A stretch of DNA of 64,000 nt from Arthrobacter sp. ISL-48 (GCF_018613805.1 NZ_JAGGPL010000013.1:186001-250000); one strand, 5' to 3'; positions 54,321 to 63,415 are shown, counted from the first letter of the stretch. Made by a program: numbers and translations. Notes: generated by a model from the letters alone, not told the origin.

Positions 54321-54409
54321 TGGTCCATTCTCCCGCCCCCGCTCGGGAGGGCATAAAAGAACCCGCTGGTCCGGACTTGGGGGGTGTGCGGACCAACGGG
54401 CTCGACCAT
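54317..54409 (-). CDS. Leader peptide (uORF) of the ABC-F gene
   Basis: A 30-codon frame from ATG 54409 to TGA 54317-54319. It begins MVEPVGPHTPQVRTSGFF and ends GRMDQ, and its stop overlaps the ABC-F ATG (ATGA). The terminator stem lies entirely inside this frame, so a ribosome on the uORF would melt or block it. That is the layout of ribosome-mediated attenuation. No strong Shine-Dalgarno is visible, so it may be weakly translated or leaderless. Inference, but the geometry is specific. Confidence 0.6.
   Translation of the reverse strand: MVEPVGPHTPQVRTSGFFYALPSGGGRMDQ
54355..54400 (-). terminator. Intrinsic attenuator in the ABC-F leader
   Basis: On the minus strand, CCCGTTGGTCCG pairs with CGGACCAGCGGG (12 bp with one G-U) around a 15-nt loop and is followed by TTCTTTT, a textbook Rho-independent terminator. 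It lies 35 nt upstream of the ABC-F ATG and well downstream of where transcription must start, so it is an attenuator, not the end of another gene. Confidence 0.85.
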
Positions 54410-54500
54410 CAAGCATAGTCGAGCCTGGCTTGCGCGCAAAATCAACGGCCCGCCGGCAGGCTAAAATCAAGGCAGACATCCGTCCTGCAGAGAGCCCTCC

Positions 54501-55238
54501 ATGCCCATCCCCGCCAAGGCGTTCCAGCGCTGGCTGCAAGGCATCGCCGCTGACACCAGCACTGCTGACGTCTGCCGGATCTCCGGTATCAAGCGGACCA
54601 CCCTCGCCCAGCAGTTGGTCCGCGGCAAGGTCTCGGGGACCACCGTGGTGAGCATAAGCAGGGCCTTCAACATCAACCCCGTCGATGCGCTGGGGGTGTT
54701 CGACACGTTCCGCGACCTGGCCGGCCCGCCACGTCCACCCACCAGATCCGAACTCGTGAGCCAGGTCTCCACACCCGACCTCCTGCGCGCAGTGCTGTCG
54801 CGGCCCGCTGTGGACCCCGCCGGCCAGCCGTCGGCCGAACGTCCCACCCTGAGCCCGGCGCCGCATTCCACCTCAGTCAAGAACTGGGTGGAGGCAATCG
54901 ACGACGGCGAGCTGCGGCACAGGGTATCCGCCGCCACCGGAATTGCGCCGCAGAACTATTCGGCGCAGCTTACGGCAAACCGGCTGGCGCCCGAATTGGC
55001 CGTCGCAACGTCTCTGGCTGCCGGCGTCGGGCCTGTGGGCGGCCTGGTGGCCACCGGGCTGATCACGGAAGAGGAGGCAGGCTGGCCGCCGGACGCTCGG
55101 CAGGCTGCCGTGGACAGCCTGTCCGATGGAGAGTTGGCGACGCTGGCCGGAGAGAGGCTCCTGGCGCTTGGCAAAGCACTCCGGCGCCAGGAGCAGGACC
55201 AAGAAAAGACTGACAAAATCTGGGAGAACCTGGGATGA
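54501..55238 (+). CDS. Hypothetical HTH-like protein
   Basis: A 245-residue soluble protein. The N-terminal 60 residues (FQRWLQGIAADTSTADVCRISGIKRTTLAQQLVRGKVSGTTVVSISRAFNINPVDAL) read like a phage-repressor/XRE-type helix-turn-helix. A second similar stretch (about 130-185, DGELRHRVSAATGIAPQNYSAQLTANRLAPELAVATSLAAG) may be a duplicated HTH. A Pro/Ser-rich linker joins them. The C-terminus is charged. It is coupled to the membrane-protein gene by a 4-nt overlap. Regulator role is inference. Confidence 0.72.
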   Translation: MPIPAKAFQRWLQGIAADTSTADVCRISGIKRTTLAQQLVRGKVSGTTVVSISRAFNINPVDALGVFDTFRDLAGPPRPPTRSELVSQVSTPDLLRAVLSRPAVDPAGQPSAERPTLSPAPHSTSVKNWVEAIDDGELRHRVSAATGIAPQNYSAQLTANRLAPELAVATSLAAGVGPVGGLVATGLITEEEAGWPPDARQAAVDSLSDGELATLAGERLLALGKALRRQEQDQEKTDKIWENLG

Positions 55239-55972
55239 TCGAAATTCTTCAGTGGTCCACCCTGGCCACGTGTGCCGCAGTTGCCGGGGCCCGGCTTCCT
55301 AGCGCCCTGCGGGGAGAAAACCGAACGGTCTTCTACATTTTTGCGCTGTTTACAGTGGCCATCCTGCTGAGCATCGAGGCGCCGTACGTTGCCATCGACC
55401 ACCTCCTGGGCGGAATCAACCTGGCCAACCTTATCCTCCGCTTTGTGATTTTCGCGGCGATCTATTTTGTAGGCATCCGCGTTACGAAGGGATTCGACGC
55501 GGAGGACGGCCATCGGCTGATCACAGGCCGGACGGGAAAGGCCGTCCTTGCGTTGGTCTCCGTGGCCGTGGTGTTGCTGTTCCTCATGATGGACACCGCC
55601 GGTTCGTCGTCAGGACTGAAAGGCGTAGCGCTGAGGGATGCCCGGAATGGGCTGCTGGTGGAGTTGTATGGTGCCGCCGGGCGTGCCTATCCCAGCTACG
55701 TATCCCTTGTCCTGCTACCTGCCATGGTGCGGGCCGTCCGGAGCGCACTGCCGGCACTGGTGCGGGTGGCCGCCTTCCTGCTCGCGGCGGGTGCTGTGGC
55801 CATTGCCCTGACGTTGCTGTTCCCACTGGTGCCGCCGCAGTGGGGTACCGCCGAGTTCATTATCAACTACACGGCAGTGCTGTGCTTTGTGCTGGGACTG
55901 GCATTGATCAGGGTGGCCAAAATCCGGTATGGCCGTAATGTTGCCCGGCAAAGGACTTCTACTGCCGAGTAA
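55235..55972 (+). CDS. Hypothetical seven-helix membrane protein
   Basis: A 245-residue polytopic protein with about seven helices, for example TVFYIFALFTVAILLSIEAPYVAI, LANLILRFVIFAAIYFVGI and ALVRVAAFLLAAGAVAIALTLLFPLV. Its topology, and its pairing with an HTH-like gene through ATGA overlap, resemble the MAB_1171c-like proteins of other actinobacteria, but this is only a layout match. Function unknown. Confidence 0.75.
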   Translation: MIEILQWSTLATCAAVAGARLPSALRGENRTVFYIFALFTVAILLSIEAPYVAIDHLLGGINLANLILRFVIFAAIYFVGIRVTKGFDAEDGHRLITGRTGKAVLALVSVAVVLLFLMMDTAGSSSGLKGVALRDARNGLLVELYGAAGRAYPSYVSLVLLPAMVRAVRSALPALVRVAAFLLAAGAVAIALTLLFPLVPPQWGTAEFIINYTAVLCFVLGLALIRVAKIRYGRNVARQRTSTAE

Positions 55973-56105
55973 CCCCATGTGGGTTCACAAAATCATTAGA
56001 ATGTGAAACAATCATGAATGTGTGAAGGCGAAGCGCTGGGCGTTTACGAACGGGGTAAATTCTTGGACGTTGTGCTTCAGGGTTCTTTGCACACTTTGGG
56101 GGGAT

Positions 56106-56138
56106 GAGTGGTGGCGGCCGTTGGGACCGCCCCCACTC
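56106..56138. terminator. Hairpin between convergent genes
   Basis: GAGTGGTGGCGG (56106-56117) pairs with CCGCCCCCACTC (56127-56138) at 11 of 12 positions, with a 9-nt loop. It lies between the membrane-protein gene and the alpha-mannosidase, which are convergent, so it probably ends both transcripts. Confidence 0.65.
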
Positions 56139-56171
56139 AGCCCATTAAAGGGGTGGCCGTCCTGCGTGTTT

Positions 56172-59100
56172 CTACCTGCCGAACCTTAGGGTCACCAGCT
56201 GGAAAGGACGCAGGGAGAGCCCCACGGTCCCCTCCCCTGACGCCGCCACGCCGGGAGCCTGGACGGGACGTTCCAGCAGATCCGTGGCCTGGGCGCCATG
56301 GACGGGGAAGTTGGCCGTGAGCACGCCGGCTGAGCGCTGGCCCAAGGACTCGTAGAGCCGCACAATGACATCGCCCGAACCGTCCTCCGCGAGCTTGACT
56401 GCTTCAATGACCAGCGCCGGATTGTCCATGGTGAACAGCGGCTCCACAGGCGTTGCGCCGCGGATGACGCGCGGGGCCAGGTTGGTGCGGTAACCCTCCT
56501 CCACGGCCTCGGCAATACCGGCACCTGGCCGGATGGTCACGGTCAGTTCATGGTGCCCGCGGTCGGCGGCGGGGTCGGGGAACTTGGGCGCGCGCAAAAG
56601 TGAGAGCCGTACGGTAGTGGTGGTCCCGCCGTCGTCCTCCCTGATGCTCCGGGTGACGTCGTGCCCGTACGTGGACGAATTCGACACCGCGACGCCATAA
56701 CCTGGCTCGGCCACATGGATCCAGCGGTGGGCGCAAATCTCAAACTTCGCAGCCTCCCATGACGTGTTGATATGGGTGGGACGGAAAACGTGGCCGAACT
56801 GCGTCTCGGAGGCTGAGCGGTCCGCACGAACATCCAGGGCGAAGCCCAGTTTGAGCAGCTTCTCGCGCTCCTGCCAGTCGACGGCGGTGGTGATCGCCAG
56901 GGAGCTCCCACCAGCCTCAAGCGTGATCCGCTGGGTGATGGCCGAGGATCCCGCCAGCCGGTCCACGACCACAACGGCAGTCCTGCCGTCGTGTTCCACC
57001 CGGATGGAGCGGGCTTCGGTGAGAGGCGTGACGTTGCGACGGTAGAACTCGTCGATGTCCCAGGCGTCCCATTCGTTGGGGGTATCCCGGTGCAGCTCCA
57101 GCAGGTTGCCGCTGTGGCCCGGCGCAATCGCTTCCCGGCCGGTGGCGTAGTCGGTCAGGGATGTGATGAGTCCGTGGGCATCCAGGACAGCCCTGATGAT
57201 GCCGTTGTCCAGCACGTATCCGCCGTCCGCCGCCGTAGCCGTTGCCTCGGCGGGTTGCTCTGCGGCGAACGGTTCGGCGGCCGCGAGGGCCGGAACGCCA
57301 TTGCGTGCATGGGGGGCGGCGTTGAGCAGGAACTCGCGCTGGCCGGAGCCCAGGATCGAGGCAGCGGCCTGGGCAATGATGCTTTCGAGCCCGGCGCTGA
57401 TGGCGGCGTAGTTCCGCTCGGCATCCTGGTGCACCCAGGCGATGGAACTCCCCGGCAGGATGTCGTGGAACTGCTGCATCAGGACCAGCTGCCAGAGGCG
57501 CTTTAGCTCCACCGCAGGGTAGGTAAAGGATCCGCCGCTGCGGACAGCCGCCGTCGCGCTCCAAAGTTCTGCCTCCCGGAGGAGGTGTTCGCTGCGTCGG
57601 TTGCCGCGCTTCGTCTGGGCCTGGCTGGTGTAGGTGCCGCGGTGAAGTTCCAGGTACATCTCGCCTACCCAGACGGGCAGGGCCTTGTACTCTTCCTCGG
57701 CCTGGGTGAAGAAGCTCTCTGCGGAGCCGATCCGAACCTTGGGTGAGCCTTCCAGGTCAGCGGTGCGGCCGGCGGCTGCCAGCATCTCACGCGTGGGTCC
57801 TCCGCCCCCGTCGCCATAGCCGAAGGGCACGAGGGACGTATTACCGCGGCCATGGTCACGGTAATTGCGTTCGGCGTGCGCGAGGTCGCGCGCGCTCAAC
57901 TCGGAATTGTAGCTGTCTACGGGAGGGAAGTGCGTGAACAGCCGGGTGCCGTCGATGCCTTCCCAATTGAAGGTGTGATGGGGCATCCGGTTGACCTGGT
58001 TCCATGAGATCTTCTGCGTGAGGAACCAGCGGCTGCCCGCGGACTTGACGATCTGCGGCAGGGCTGCCGAGTAGCCGAACGAGTCCGGAAGCCAGGCTTC
58101 CCGGCATTCCACGCCGAACTCCTCGAGGAAGAAGCTCTTGCCCTCCACGAACTGGCGGGCCATGGCTTCACCGCCGGGCATGTTGGTGTCCGACTCAACC
58201 CACATGCCGCCGACGGGGACAAACTGGCCGGCCTTGACCTTTTCCCGGATCCGGGCAAAGAGCTCCGGGTAGTACTCCTTCATCCAGGCAAGCTGCTGGG
58301 CGGAGGAGCAGGAAAAGACAAAAGCGGGGTTTTCGTCCATGAGCGCCACCACGTTGGAGAACGTCCTGGCACATTTGCGGATGGTTTCGCGCACCGGCCA
58401 GAGCCAAGCAGAATCGATGTGGGCATGGCCTGTGGCTACAAGCTGGTGGGCCGAGGCATAGGAAGGCCGGGACAGCACTTCGGCGAGAGCTTCGCGTCCC
58501 GCAGCCGCGGTCGCGGCGACGTCGTCCGGATCCATGATGTCCATCATGCGTTCGAGGGCGCGGAGGATTTCATGGCGCCGCGGCTGCTCCGTGGGGAGTT
58601 CGTGCATCAGTCCTGCGAGGGTCCAGATGTCCTGCTGGAGTTCCCACACGGTCTGGCTCAGTTCCGCGATGGCAATCGTGCCCAGCCTGTACTGCGGTGC
58701 CGTCCCGGCTGTGGCCTTGTCCCCGTAGGGCATGGCCGCGAAGGTCCAGCCCTGGGCGACGTCGGGGTTGGCCGCCGCTTCGACGTAGAAGTCCACGGCC
58801 ATGCCGCTGCCCAACAGCTTGAGCGGGATGTACTGGTTGCGTGGCGAGATGGCCTTGATGATTGTGCCGTCCGGCCGCCAGGCGATGCCCTCGCACTGGA
58901 AGCCGGGGATCTCCGTGGTGAATCCCAGGTCAACCACAATTTCTATGGCGGTGTCCGGCTCAGTGCCCCAGGTTTCGGGAACGTCGCCCTGCAGCCTCAG
59001 CCATTTGGTGCCCCACGGTTTCCCCCAGGCAGCCCCGTGCTCCTGCGTCAGGAAGTCGTGCCGCAGGGCCTCGAGGACGGTCACGGGTTCGTCCGGCACA

Positions 59101-59210
59101 TCCCAGCTGCTCAGGCTGAGGGGAACGCTGCGTGTGTAGACGGCGGGAGTGATGCGCTCGCGCACAAAGCGGTCCAGGCGGACTTCCGTGATCCGGCGGT
59201 CGTCATGCAA
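56172..59210 (-). CDS. Alpha-mannosidase (GH38)
   Basis: A 1012-residue glycoside hydrolase family 38 enzyme releasing alpha-mannose. The catalytic domain has the zinc-site segment VATGHAHIDSAWLWPVRE (about 258) and the nucleophile Asp in GGMWVESDTNMPGGEA (about 340), then the middle helical and C-terminal beta domains. No signal peptide, so cytoplasmic. It starts at TTG 59210 with GAGG 7 nt upstream. No mannoside transporter is adjacent. The 138 bp upstream holds its promoter. Confidence 0.93.
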   Translation of the reverse strand: MHDDRRITEVRLDRFVRERITPAVYTRSVPLSLSSWDVPDEPVTVLEALRHDFLTQEHGAAWGKPWGTKWLRLQGDVPETWGTEPDTAIEIVVDLGFTTEIPGFQCEGIAWRPDGTIIKAISPRNQYIPLKLLGSGMAVDFYVEAAANPDVAQGWTFAAMPYGDKATAGTAPQYRLGTIAIAELSQTVWELQQDIWTLAGLMHELPTEQPRRHEILRALERMMDIMDPDDVAATAAAGREALAEVLSRPSYASAHQLVATGHAHIDSAWLWPVRETIRKCARTFSNVVALMDENPAFVFSCSSAQQLAWMKEYYPELFARIREKVKAGQFVPVGGMWVESDTNMPGGEAMARQFVEGKSFFLEEFGVECREAWLPDSFGYSAALPQIVKSAGSRWFLTQKISWNQVNRMPHHTFNWEGIDGTRLFTHFPPVDSYNSELSARDLAHAERNYRDHGRGNTSLVPFGYGDGGGGPTREMLAAAGRTADLEGSPKVRIGSAESFFTQAEEEYKALPVWVGEMYLELHRGTYTSQAQTKRGNRRSEHLLREAELWSATAAVRSGGSFTYPAVELKRLWQLVLMQQFHDILPGSSIAWVHQDAERNYAAISAGLESIIAQAAASILGSGQREFLLNAAPHARNGVPALAAAEPFAAEQPAEATATAADGGYVLDNGIIRAVLDAHGLITSLTDYATGREAIAPGHSGNLLELHRDTPNEWDAWDIDEFYRRNVTPLTEARSIRVEHDGRTAVVVVDRLAGSSAITQRITLEAGGSSLAITTAVDWQEREKLLKLGFALDVRADRSASETQFGHVFRPTHINTSWEAAKFEICAHRWIHVAEPGYGVAVSNSSTYGHDVTRSIREDDGGTTTTVRLSLLRAPKFPDPAADRGHHELTVTIRPGAGIAEAVEEGYRTNLAPRVIRGATPVEPLFTMDNPALVIEAVKLAEDGSGDVIVRLYESLGQRSAGVLTANFPVHGAQATDLLERPVQAPGVAASGEGTVGLSLRPFQLVTLRFGR

Positions 59211-59348
59211 TGTAGGGCCTCTTTAATGCTTGAAACGGGAGTGTCTGAATCTGGATCAATGTTTCCATTCGATGGATAAAATCTACCGTTCTGTAGCCCA
59301 ATAGCCAAGCAACACCGGCCATGTGCGGGGCCTTCTTTGCATGGTTCT

Positions 59349-60239
59349 CTATCCGTGAAGCCCGGCGGGAGCCGGGGCGGCGGAGGGGAGAATGATCCTG
59401 CCCTGCCCGGCGTAGATGTTCAGGCTGGTGCCCCGGCTGAAACCGGCCAGCGTCATGCCGCTGGCCTCCGCCAGTTCCACAGCCAGGCTGGAGGGTGCGC
59501 TGACCGCCGCCAGGACCGGAATGCCGGCAAGGGCTGCCTTCTGCACCAGTTCAAATGACGCTCGGCCCGATACTTGCAGGACCAGTCCGGAGAGCGGAAG
59601 GAGCCGTTCACGCAGTGCCCAGCCCACCACTTTGTCCACCGCGTTGTGGCGTCCCACGTCCTCGCGGAGGCACAGGAGCTGCACGTCCCCGTCATTGGTT
59701 ATTCTGAACAGCCCCGCTGCATGCACTCCCCCGGTAACGTCGAACACGGCCTGGGCCTCACGGAGCCGTTCCGGCAAGGACGCAAGGACGTCGGCGCGAA
59801 CGGTGAATGGGTCCGCTGCCGGACTGTAGTGGGAAGACTTACGGACGGCCTCGATGGAATCCGTGCCACAGATGCCGCACGAGCTGGAGGTGTAGACGTT
59901 CCGCCCGGTTTCGGGGAGCTGGACATCGGGACGCAGCTGGGCTTCCACCACGTTAAACGTCTGGACGCCGTTTTCGTCCTCCCCGGCGCAGAACCGCAGC
60001 GACACCAGCTGCTCAGGGGCCCCGATGATCCCCTCGGACACCAGGAAGCCCGCCACCAGGTCAAAGTCGTCACCCGGAGTACGCATGGTCACGGAAAAGG
60101 AGAGTGTGCCGAGCCGGATCTCCAGCGGTTCCTCGACAGCCAACACGTCCTCACGATGCCGCACCGGGAACTCAAGTGCATTCGGAGAGCCGTCCAGCAC
60201 GTACTTGTGTACCTTGCGGCGCTGGGTCACCCGGCCCAT
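59349..60239 (-). CDS. fdhD: Formate dehydrogenase accessory sulfurtransferase FdhD
   Basis: A 296-residue protein that passes sulfur to the molybdenum cofactor of formate dehydrogenase. The CGIC motif (Cys about 121 and 124) lies in SSSCGICGTDSIEAV; later LCLREDVGRHNAVDKVVGWAL and SGRASFELVQKAALAGIPVLAAVSAPSSLAVELA complete the family. It lies downstream of moeA on the same strand, 121 bp away. No formate dehydrogenase gene is in view. Confidence 0.95.
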   Translation of the reverse strand: MGRVTQRRKVHKYVLDGSPNALEFPVRHREDVLAVEEPLEIRLGTLSFSVTMRTPGDDFDLVAGFLVSEGIIGAPEQLVSLRFCAGEDENGVQTFNVVEAQLRPDVQLPETGRNVYTSSSCGICGTDSIEAVRKSSHYSPAADPFTVRADVLASLPERLREAQAVFDVTGGVHAAGLFRITNDGDVQLLCLREDVGRHNAVDKVVGWALRERLLPLSGLVLQVSGRASFELVQKAALAGIPVLAAVSAPSSLAVELAEASGMTLAGFSRGTSLNIYAGQGRIILPSAAPAPAGLHG

Positions 60240-60360
60240 ACGGTGCCCGCCCTGCGTGAGAAGACTGCCGGATGGATCCGGGACGTGCGGGCCTGGCTGC
60301 TATGCCTGTTCATAAGTCCATCATTGCAAGCCGCGGGCGGGGATGCCAGCGGCACCCGGC

Positions 60361-61788
60361 TCAGCCCAGCAGGGCGCTCCAGTCTACCGGTCCCGCCGGG
60401 GCCGCGGGCTTTCCTGCCGCCTTGGCATCCGTGTGCGTGGGGGTCCTGGATGCGGCCTTGGACTTGGGTTTGGCGGCTGGCTCCGGGACGGGGACGGGCG
60501 GCCCCCAGGGCAGCGCGAACGCCCGCACGGCCTCACCCAGCTGCACCCCGTGTGGGGGGACCACCATCACGCCGTCAGCGGATGCCAGCCCGCGCATCAT
60601 GCCCGGTCCGGTGTGCTGCGCTGGTGATGCCATGCCGTAGAGCAGGCGGAAGGGCATCAGCCGCGTCCGGCCCGGATCGGGCTCGATGGTCGTTCCGCAG
60701 GGGACCTCCCGCACCGGAGGCATGGTTCCGTGCCCCAAGGCCGCCAGCAGGGGCTCGCCCACCGTGGACAAGGCCATCATGGCTGCCAAGGGGTTTCCGG
60801 GCAGTCCCAGGACGAATCGTCCGTCCGGGAGTTCGGCCAGGACGGCGGGGTGGCCGGGACGCATGGCTATCCCGTCAATGATGAGCCGCCCGCCAAGATC
60901 GGCCACTGCCCGGCGGAGGTGGTCTGTTCCCGAGCGTCCCGTGCCGCCGGTGGTGATGACGACGTCGGCTGGAAGGACCGCTGGCGCCGGGAATGGGGCC
61001 GGTTCCGGCTCCGGCGTGGTGGAAGGCAGTGGGATGTCTTCCAAGCCGGTCAGCCATTCGTCGTATGAGTCTCCGATCTTTTGCCGTCCGCCAACAATGC
61101 CGCCGAGCATCTCCACGACGGCCGGCAGTTGGGGACCAAAAGTGTCCCGCACCTGTCCTGGCTCGGGCAGCCCCTGGGAAACCACCTCAGAGCCGGTGAG
61201 CAGGAGTTTCACCACGGGCTTTCCCCGCACCAGCACGGAATCGTGGCCAGCCAGCGCCGCAAGGGCCAAATGTGCAGGATTGAGGGTTACCCCGGTCTTC
61301 ACCAGCACTTCCCCCGTGCTGGATTCCTCACCCGCCTTCCGGATGTGCTGGCCGTTCCGCGGCTCGCCCGGCCTGGCGCTGCCGCCTGTCATGAGGAGTG
61401 GCAGTCCGTCGTCGTCGGTGCCCATCACTGCACTTTCGCTGCGCAGCACTGCCTTGGCTCCGGCCGGAATCAGGCCGCCGGTCACTATGGGGCTTGCCTG
61501 GTGCGGCGCGAGCCGTTGGCCCGCCTCCGCCAGGATCCAGGGCCCGCTGCCGTTGACAGCCCAACCGTCCATGGCGGACGACGCATAATGAGGCATGTCC
61601 TGCAATGCGGTGATGTCTTCCGCCAGGATCCTCCCCAGCGCCTGCTGCAGCGGAACCCTCCCAGGCGGAATGGGCGTGGCTGAGTCAAAGGCGGCTGTCC
61701 GCGCTTCCTCCCAGGTGTGGGCCAGGTGCCTTGCCGGGCTTTGCTGCGTTTCCGGATTATCCGGTGTGTCGCCAGGGGCGGCGGTCAT
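60361..61788 (-). CDS. moeA: Molybdopterin molybdotransferase MoeA
   Basis: A 475-residue enzyme inserting molybdate into adenylated molybdopterin. MPHYASSAMDGWAVNG (about 65), the domain-III segment VVITTGGTGRSGTDHLRRAV (about 274), RPGHPAVLAELPDGRFVLGLPGNPLAAMMAL (about 313-343) are MoeA motifs. The C-terminal 30 residues are a Pro/Ala/Lys-rich extension. It overlaps DUF6457 by 4 nt. Confidence 0.94.
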   Translation of the reverse strand: MTAAPGDTPDNPETQQSPARHLAHTWEEARTAAFDSATPIPPGRVPLQQALGRILAEDITALQDMPHYASSAMDGWAVNGSGPWILAEAGQRLAPHQASPIVTGGLIPAGAKAVLRSESAVMGTDDDGLPLLMTGGSARPGEPRNGQHIRKAGEESSTGEVLVKTGVTLNPAHLALAALAGHDSVLVRGKPVVKLLLTGSEVVSQGLPEPGQVRDTFGPQLPAVVEMLGGIVGGRQKIGDSYDEWLTGLEDIPLPSTTPEPEPAPFPAPAVLPADVVITTGGTGRSGTDHLRRAVADLGGRLIIDGIAMRPGHPAVLAELPDGRFVLGLPGNPLAAMMALSTVGEPLLAALGHGTMPPVREVPCGTTIEPDPGRTRLMPFRLLYGMASPAQHTGPGMMRGLASADGVMVVPPHGVQLGEAVRAFALPWGPPVPVPEPAAKPKSKAASRTPTHTDAKAAGKPAAPAGPVDWSALLG

Positions 61789-62078
61789 TCGCCAGGAGTC
61801 CCGGCGGCTTCAGCGTCGTAGTCGGAGGCCAGGGCACGCGCCACGTCCATCGCAGCGGCCATGGATGCGGCGTCGGTAGCCTGGCCTGATCCTGAGGCCA
61901 GGCCTGCTGCGAAACCAGCAATGAAGGTGGTCAACGGCGCCGCCGGCCGGACCACCGAGTGGGCAGCCACCCCGGCCAGTGCGAGGATCGCGTTGACGTC
62001 CATCTGGACGTCTTCGAGCTCATATGCCTGAAGCAGCGACCTGCACCATTCCTCCAGCGTCTCATCCTGGCTTTTCAC
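61785..62078 (-). CDS. DUF6457 protein of the Mo-cofactor operon
   Basis: A 97-residue acidic helical protein starting at GTG 62078, supported by GGGAGG 6 nt upstream. LEEWCRSLLQAYELEDVQMDVNAILALAGVAAHSVVRPAAPLTTFIAGFAAG is the DUF6457 pattern. It is always found near moeA/mobA/fdhD in actinobacteria I know of, so an accessory role in Mo-cofactor assembly is likely. It lies 46 bp after mobA. Confidence 0.85.
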   Translation of the reverse strand: MKSQDETLEEWCRSLLQAYELEDVQMDVNAILALAGVAAHSVVRPAAPLTTFIAGFAAGLASGSGQATDAASMAAAMDVARALASDYDAEAAGTPGE

Positions 62079-62124
62079 GGTCTGCCTCCCAAATCTATTG
62101 TGGCCGCACTGGTCCGGAACCGGG

Positions 62125-62808
62125 TCATGGTTCCTGGCTGGCCACTCCAAGTGCGGCGGCATCATCCCAGGTGTCCACGTCATCTGTGGAGCCCGCAGGG
62201 ACGGTGACAAGCTGCACGTCCAGACTAGCAAGGAGTGTGGTCACAGAACCGTTGGTTAAGACGCCGCGGGACGCGATGTCCTGCACGGAGCGTCGTAGCG
62301 CAGCTGTGCTATAAAGTCCCACCAGGGGCTGCCGGCGGCCGCCCGCGGAGACGGCCATGACGCCGTCGGAACCAGCACCATGGCCCGGATGGCGGAAACT
62401 GCCAAGGCCGCGGGGCTCCCTCGCGCCCCCTACCTGCGGTGATCCATGCAACCTGAGCGCCTCGGTCAAGGTGCGCACGGCAGCCGCAACGTTGGGCATG
62501 TCACAGGCAAGAACCAAGGTGAAGGGGCGGTCGGCCCCTGCCCGGGCCAGCGACTCCAACCCGGCCCCGATGGCCGCCGCAGGCCCGGCGAACGGCGGAT
62601 CCTCCCGGCAGTTGAGCACACCTGTAGGCAGAATCTCGGATTCCGGACCCACTACGACGACAGCCACGGCACCCCGGGCGGCGTCAACGGAACGCTGAAG
62701 CAAGCTGGCGCCGTCGTACACCAAGCGCTGCTTGGGGGTCCCGCCCAGCCGTGAGGAACGGCCTCCCGCGAGAATCACTGCATCAAATTCCAGGGCATCA
62801 GGGTCCAC
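62125..62808 (-). CDS. mobA: Molybdenum cofactor guanylyltransferase (MobA-like NTP transferase)
   Basis: A 227-residue nucleotidyltransferase. The GTP-binding ILAGGRSSRLGGTPKQRL (about 12-29), FAGPAAAIGAGLESL (about 73) and LVLACDMPNVAAAV (about 98, metal Asp) fit MobA. It starts at GTG 62808. First gene of mobA-DUF6457-moeA-fdhD. A fused tail to MobB is absent. Confidence 0.88.
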   Translation of the reverse strand: MDPDALEFDAVILAGGRSSRLGGTPKQRLVYDGASLLQRSVDAARGAVAVVVVGPESEILPTGVLNCREDPPFAGPAAAIGAGLESLARAGADRPFTLVLACDMPNVAAAVRTLTEALRLHGSPQVGGAREPRGLGSFRHPGHGAGSDGVMAVSAGGRRQPLVGLYSTAALRRSVQDIASRGVLTNGSVTTLLASLDVQLVTVPAGSTDDVDTWDDAAALGVASQEP

Positions 62809-62914
62809 AGTCCCAGCCTAGCTGGACGCTCGGGGAAGGGCCCACGGGCAAAGACGCCACTCAGTGAAAACGGGGCGCTCCTCAGCCAACCAGTGCGGCC
62901 GGGTAAGGCATTGT

Positions 62915-63415
62915 TCAGGCGGCCCGCTCAGGCAACAGGAAAGGATCCCAGGCCGGAGTGGGTTTCTCCAGCTCCTTGATCTGCCAGATCGTGCCGTGCG
63001 GGGGCTCGGGGACGAACCGCAGTTTCCAGCCCATTTCGGCCGGAGTGTGGTCGCCTTTGACGTTGTTGCAGCGCAAACATGCTGCCACCAGGTTTTCCCA
63101 AGAATCCGCGCCGCCCCGCGATTTTGGGTGGACGTGGTCAATGGTGTGGGCGGCCTTGCCGCAGTAGGCGCAGCGGTGCCCGTCCCTGCGCAGCACACCC
63201 CGGCGGCTGACGGCGGTGACCTGGTTGTATCTGGGGCGGATGTAGCGGTTCAGGAGAATCACGGACGGGCGGCCCAGTATCTCCTGCGGCCCCACCACGG
63301 GATCGTCGCCTTCCGCCACCACGCTTGCCTTGCCTGTCAGCACAAGCACCAGCGCCCGGCGGAAGGTGATTACCGCCAGCGGTTCATATCCAGCATTCAG
63401 AACGAGAGTGCGCAT
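62915..63415 (-). CDS. HNH endonuclease
   Basis: A 166-residue protein. N-terminal MRTLVLNAGYEPLAVITFRRALVLVLTGKA and the C-terminal HNH: CAYCGK, TIDHVHPKSRGGADSWENLVAACLRCNNVKGD, with both CxxC pairs and the His-Asn-His residues. This actinobacterial HNH family is near-universal in the group and probably housekeeping, function unproven. ATG 63415 has AGAGG 7 nt upstream. Confidence 0.92.
   Translation of the reverse strand: MRTLVLNAGYEPLAVITFRRALVLVLTGKASVVAEGDDPVVGPQEILGRPSVILLNRYIRPRYNQVTAVSRRGVLRRDGHRCAYCGKAAHTIDHVHPKSRGGADSWENLVAACLRCNNVKGDHTPAEMGWKLRFVPEPPHGTIWQIKELEKPTPAWDPFLLPERAA

Noticed and set aside
54320..54866. Long N-terminal extension of the ABC-F protein
   Set aside because: The upstream in-frame reading crosses the attenuator and lies opposite the real plus-strand gene at 54501; the ATG at 54320 fits the ABC-F start.
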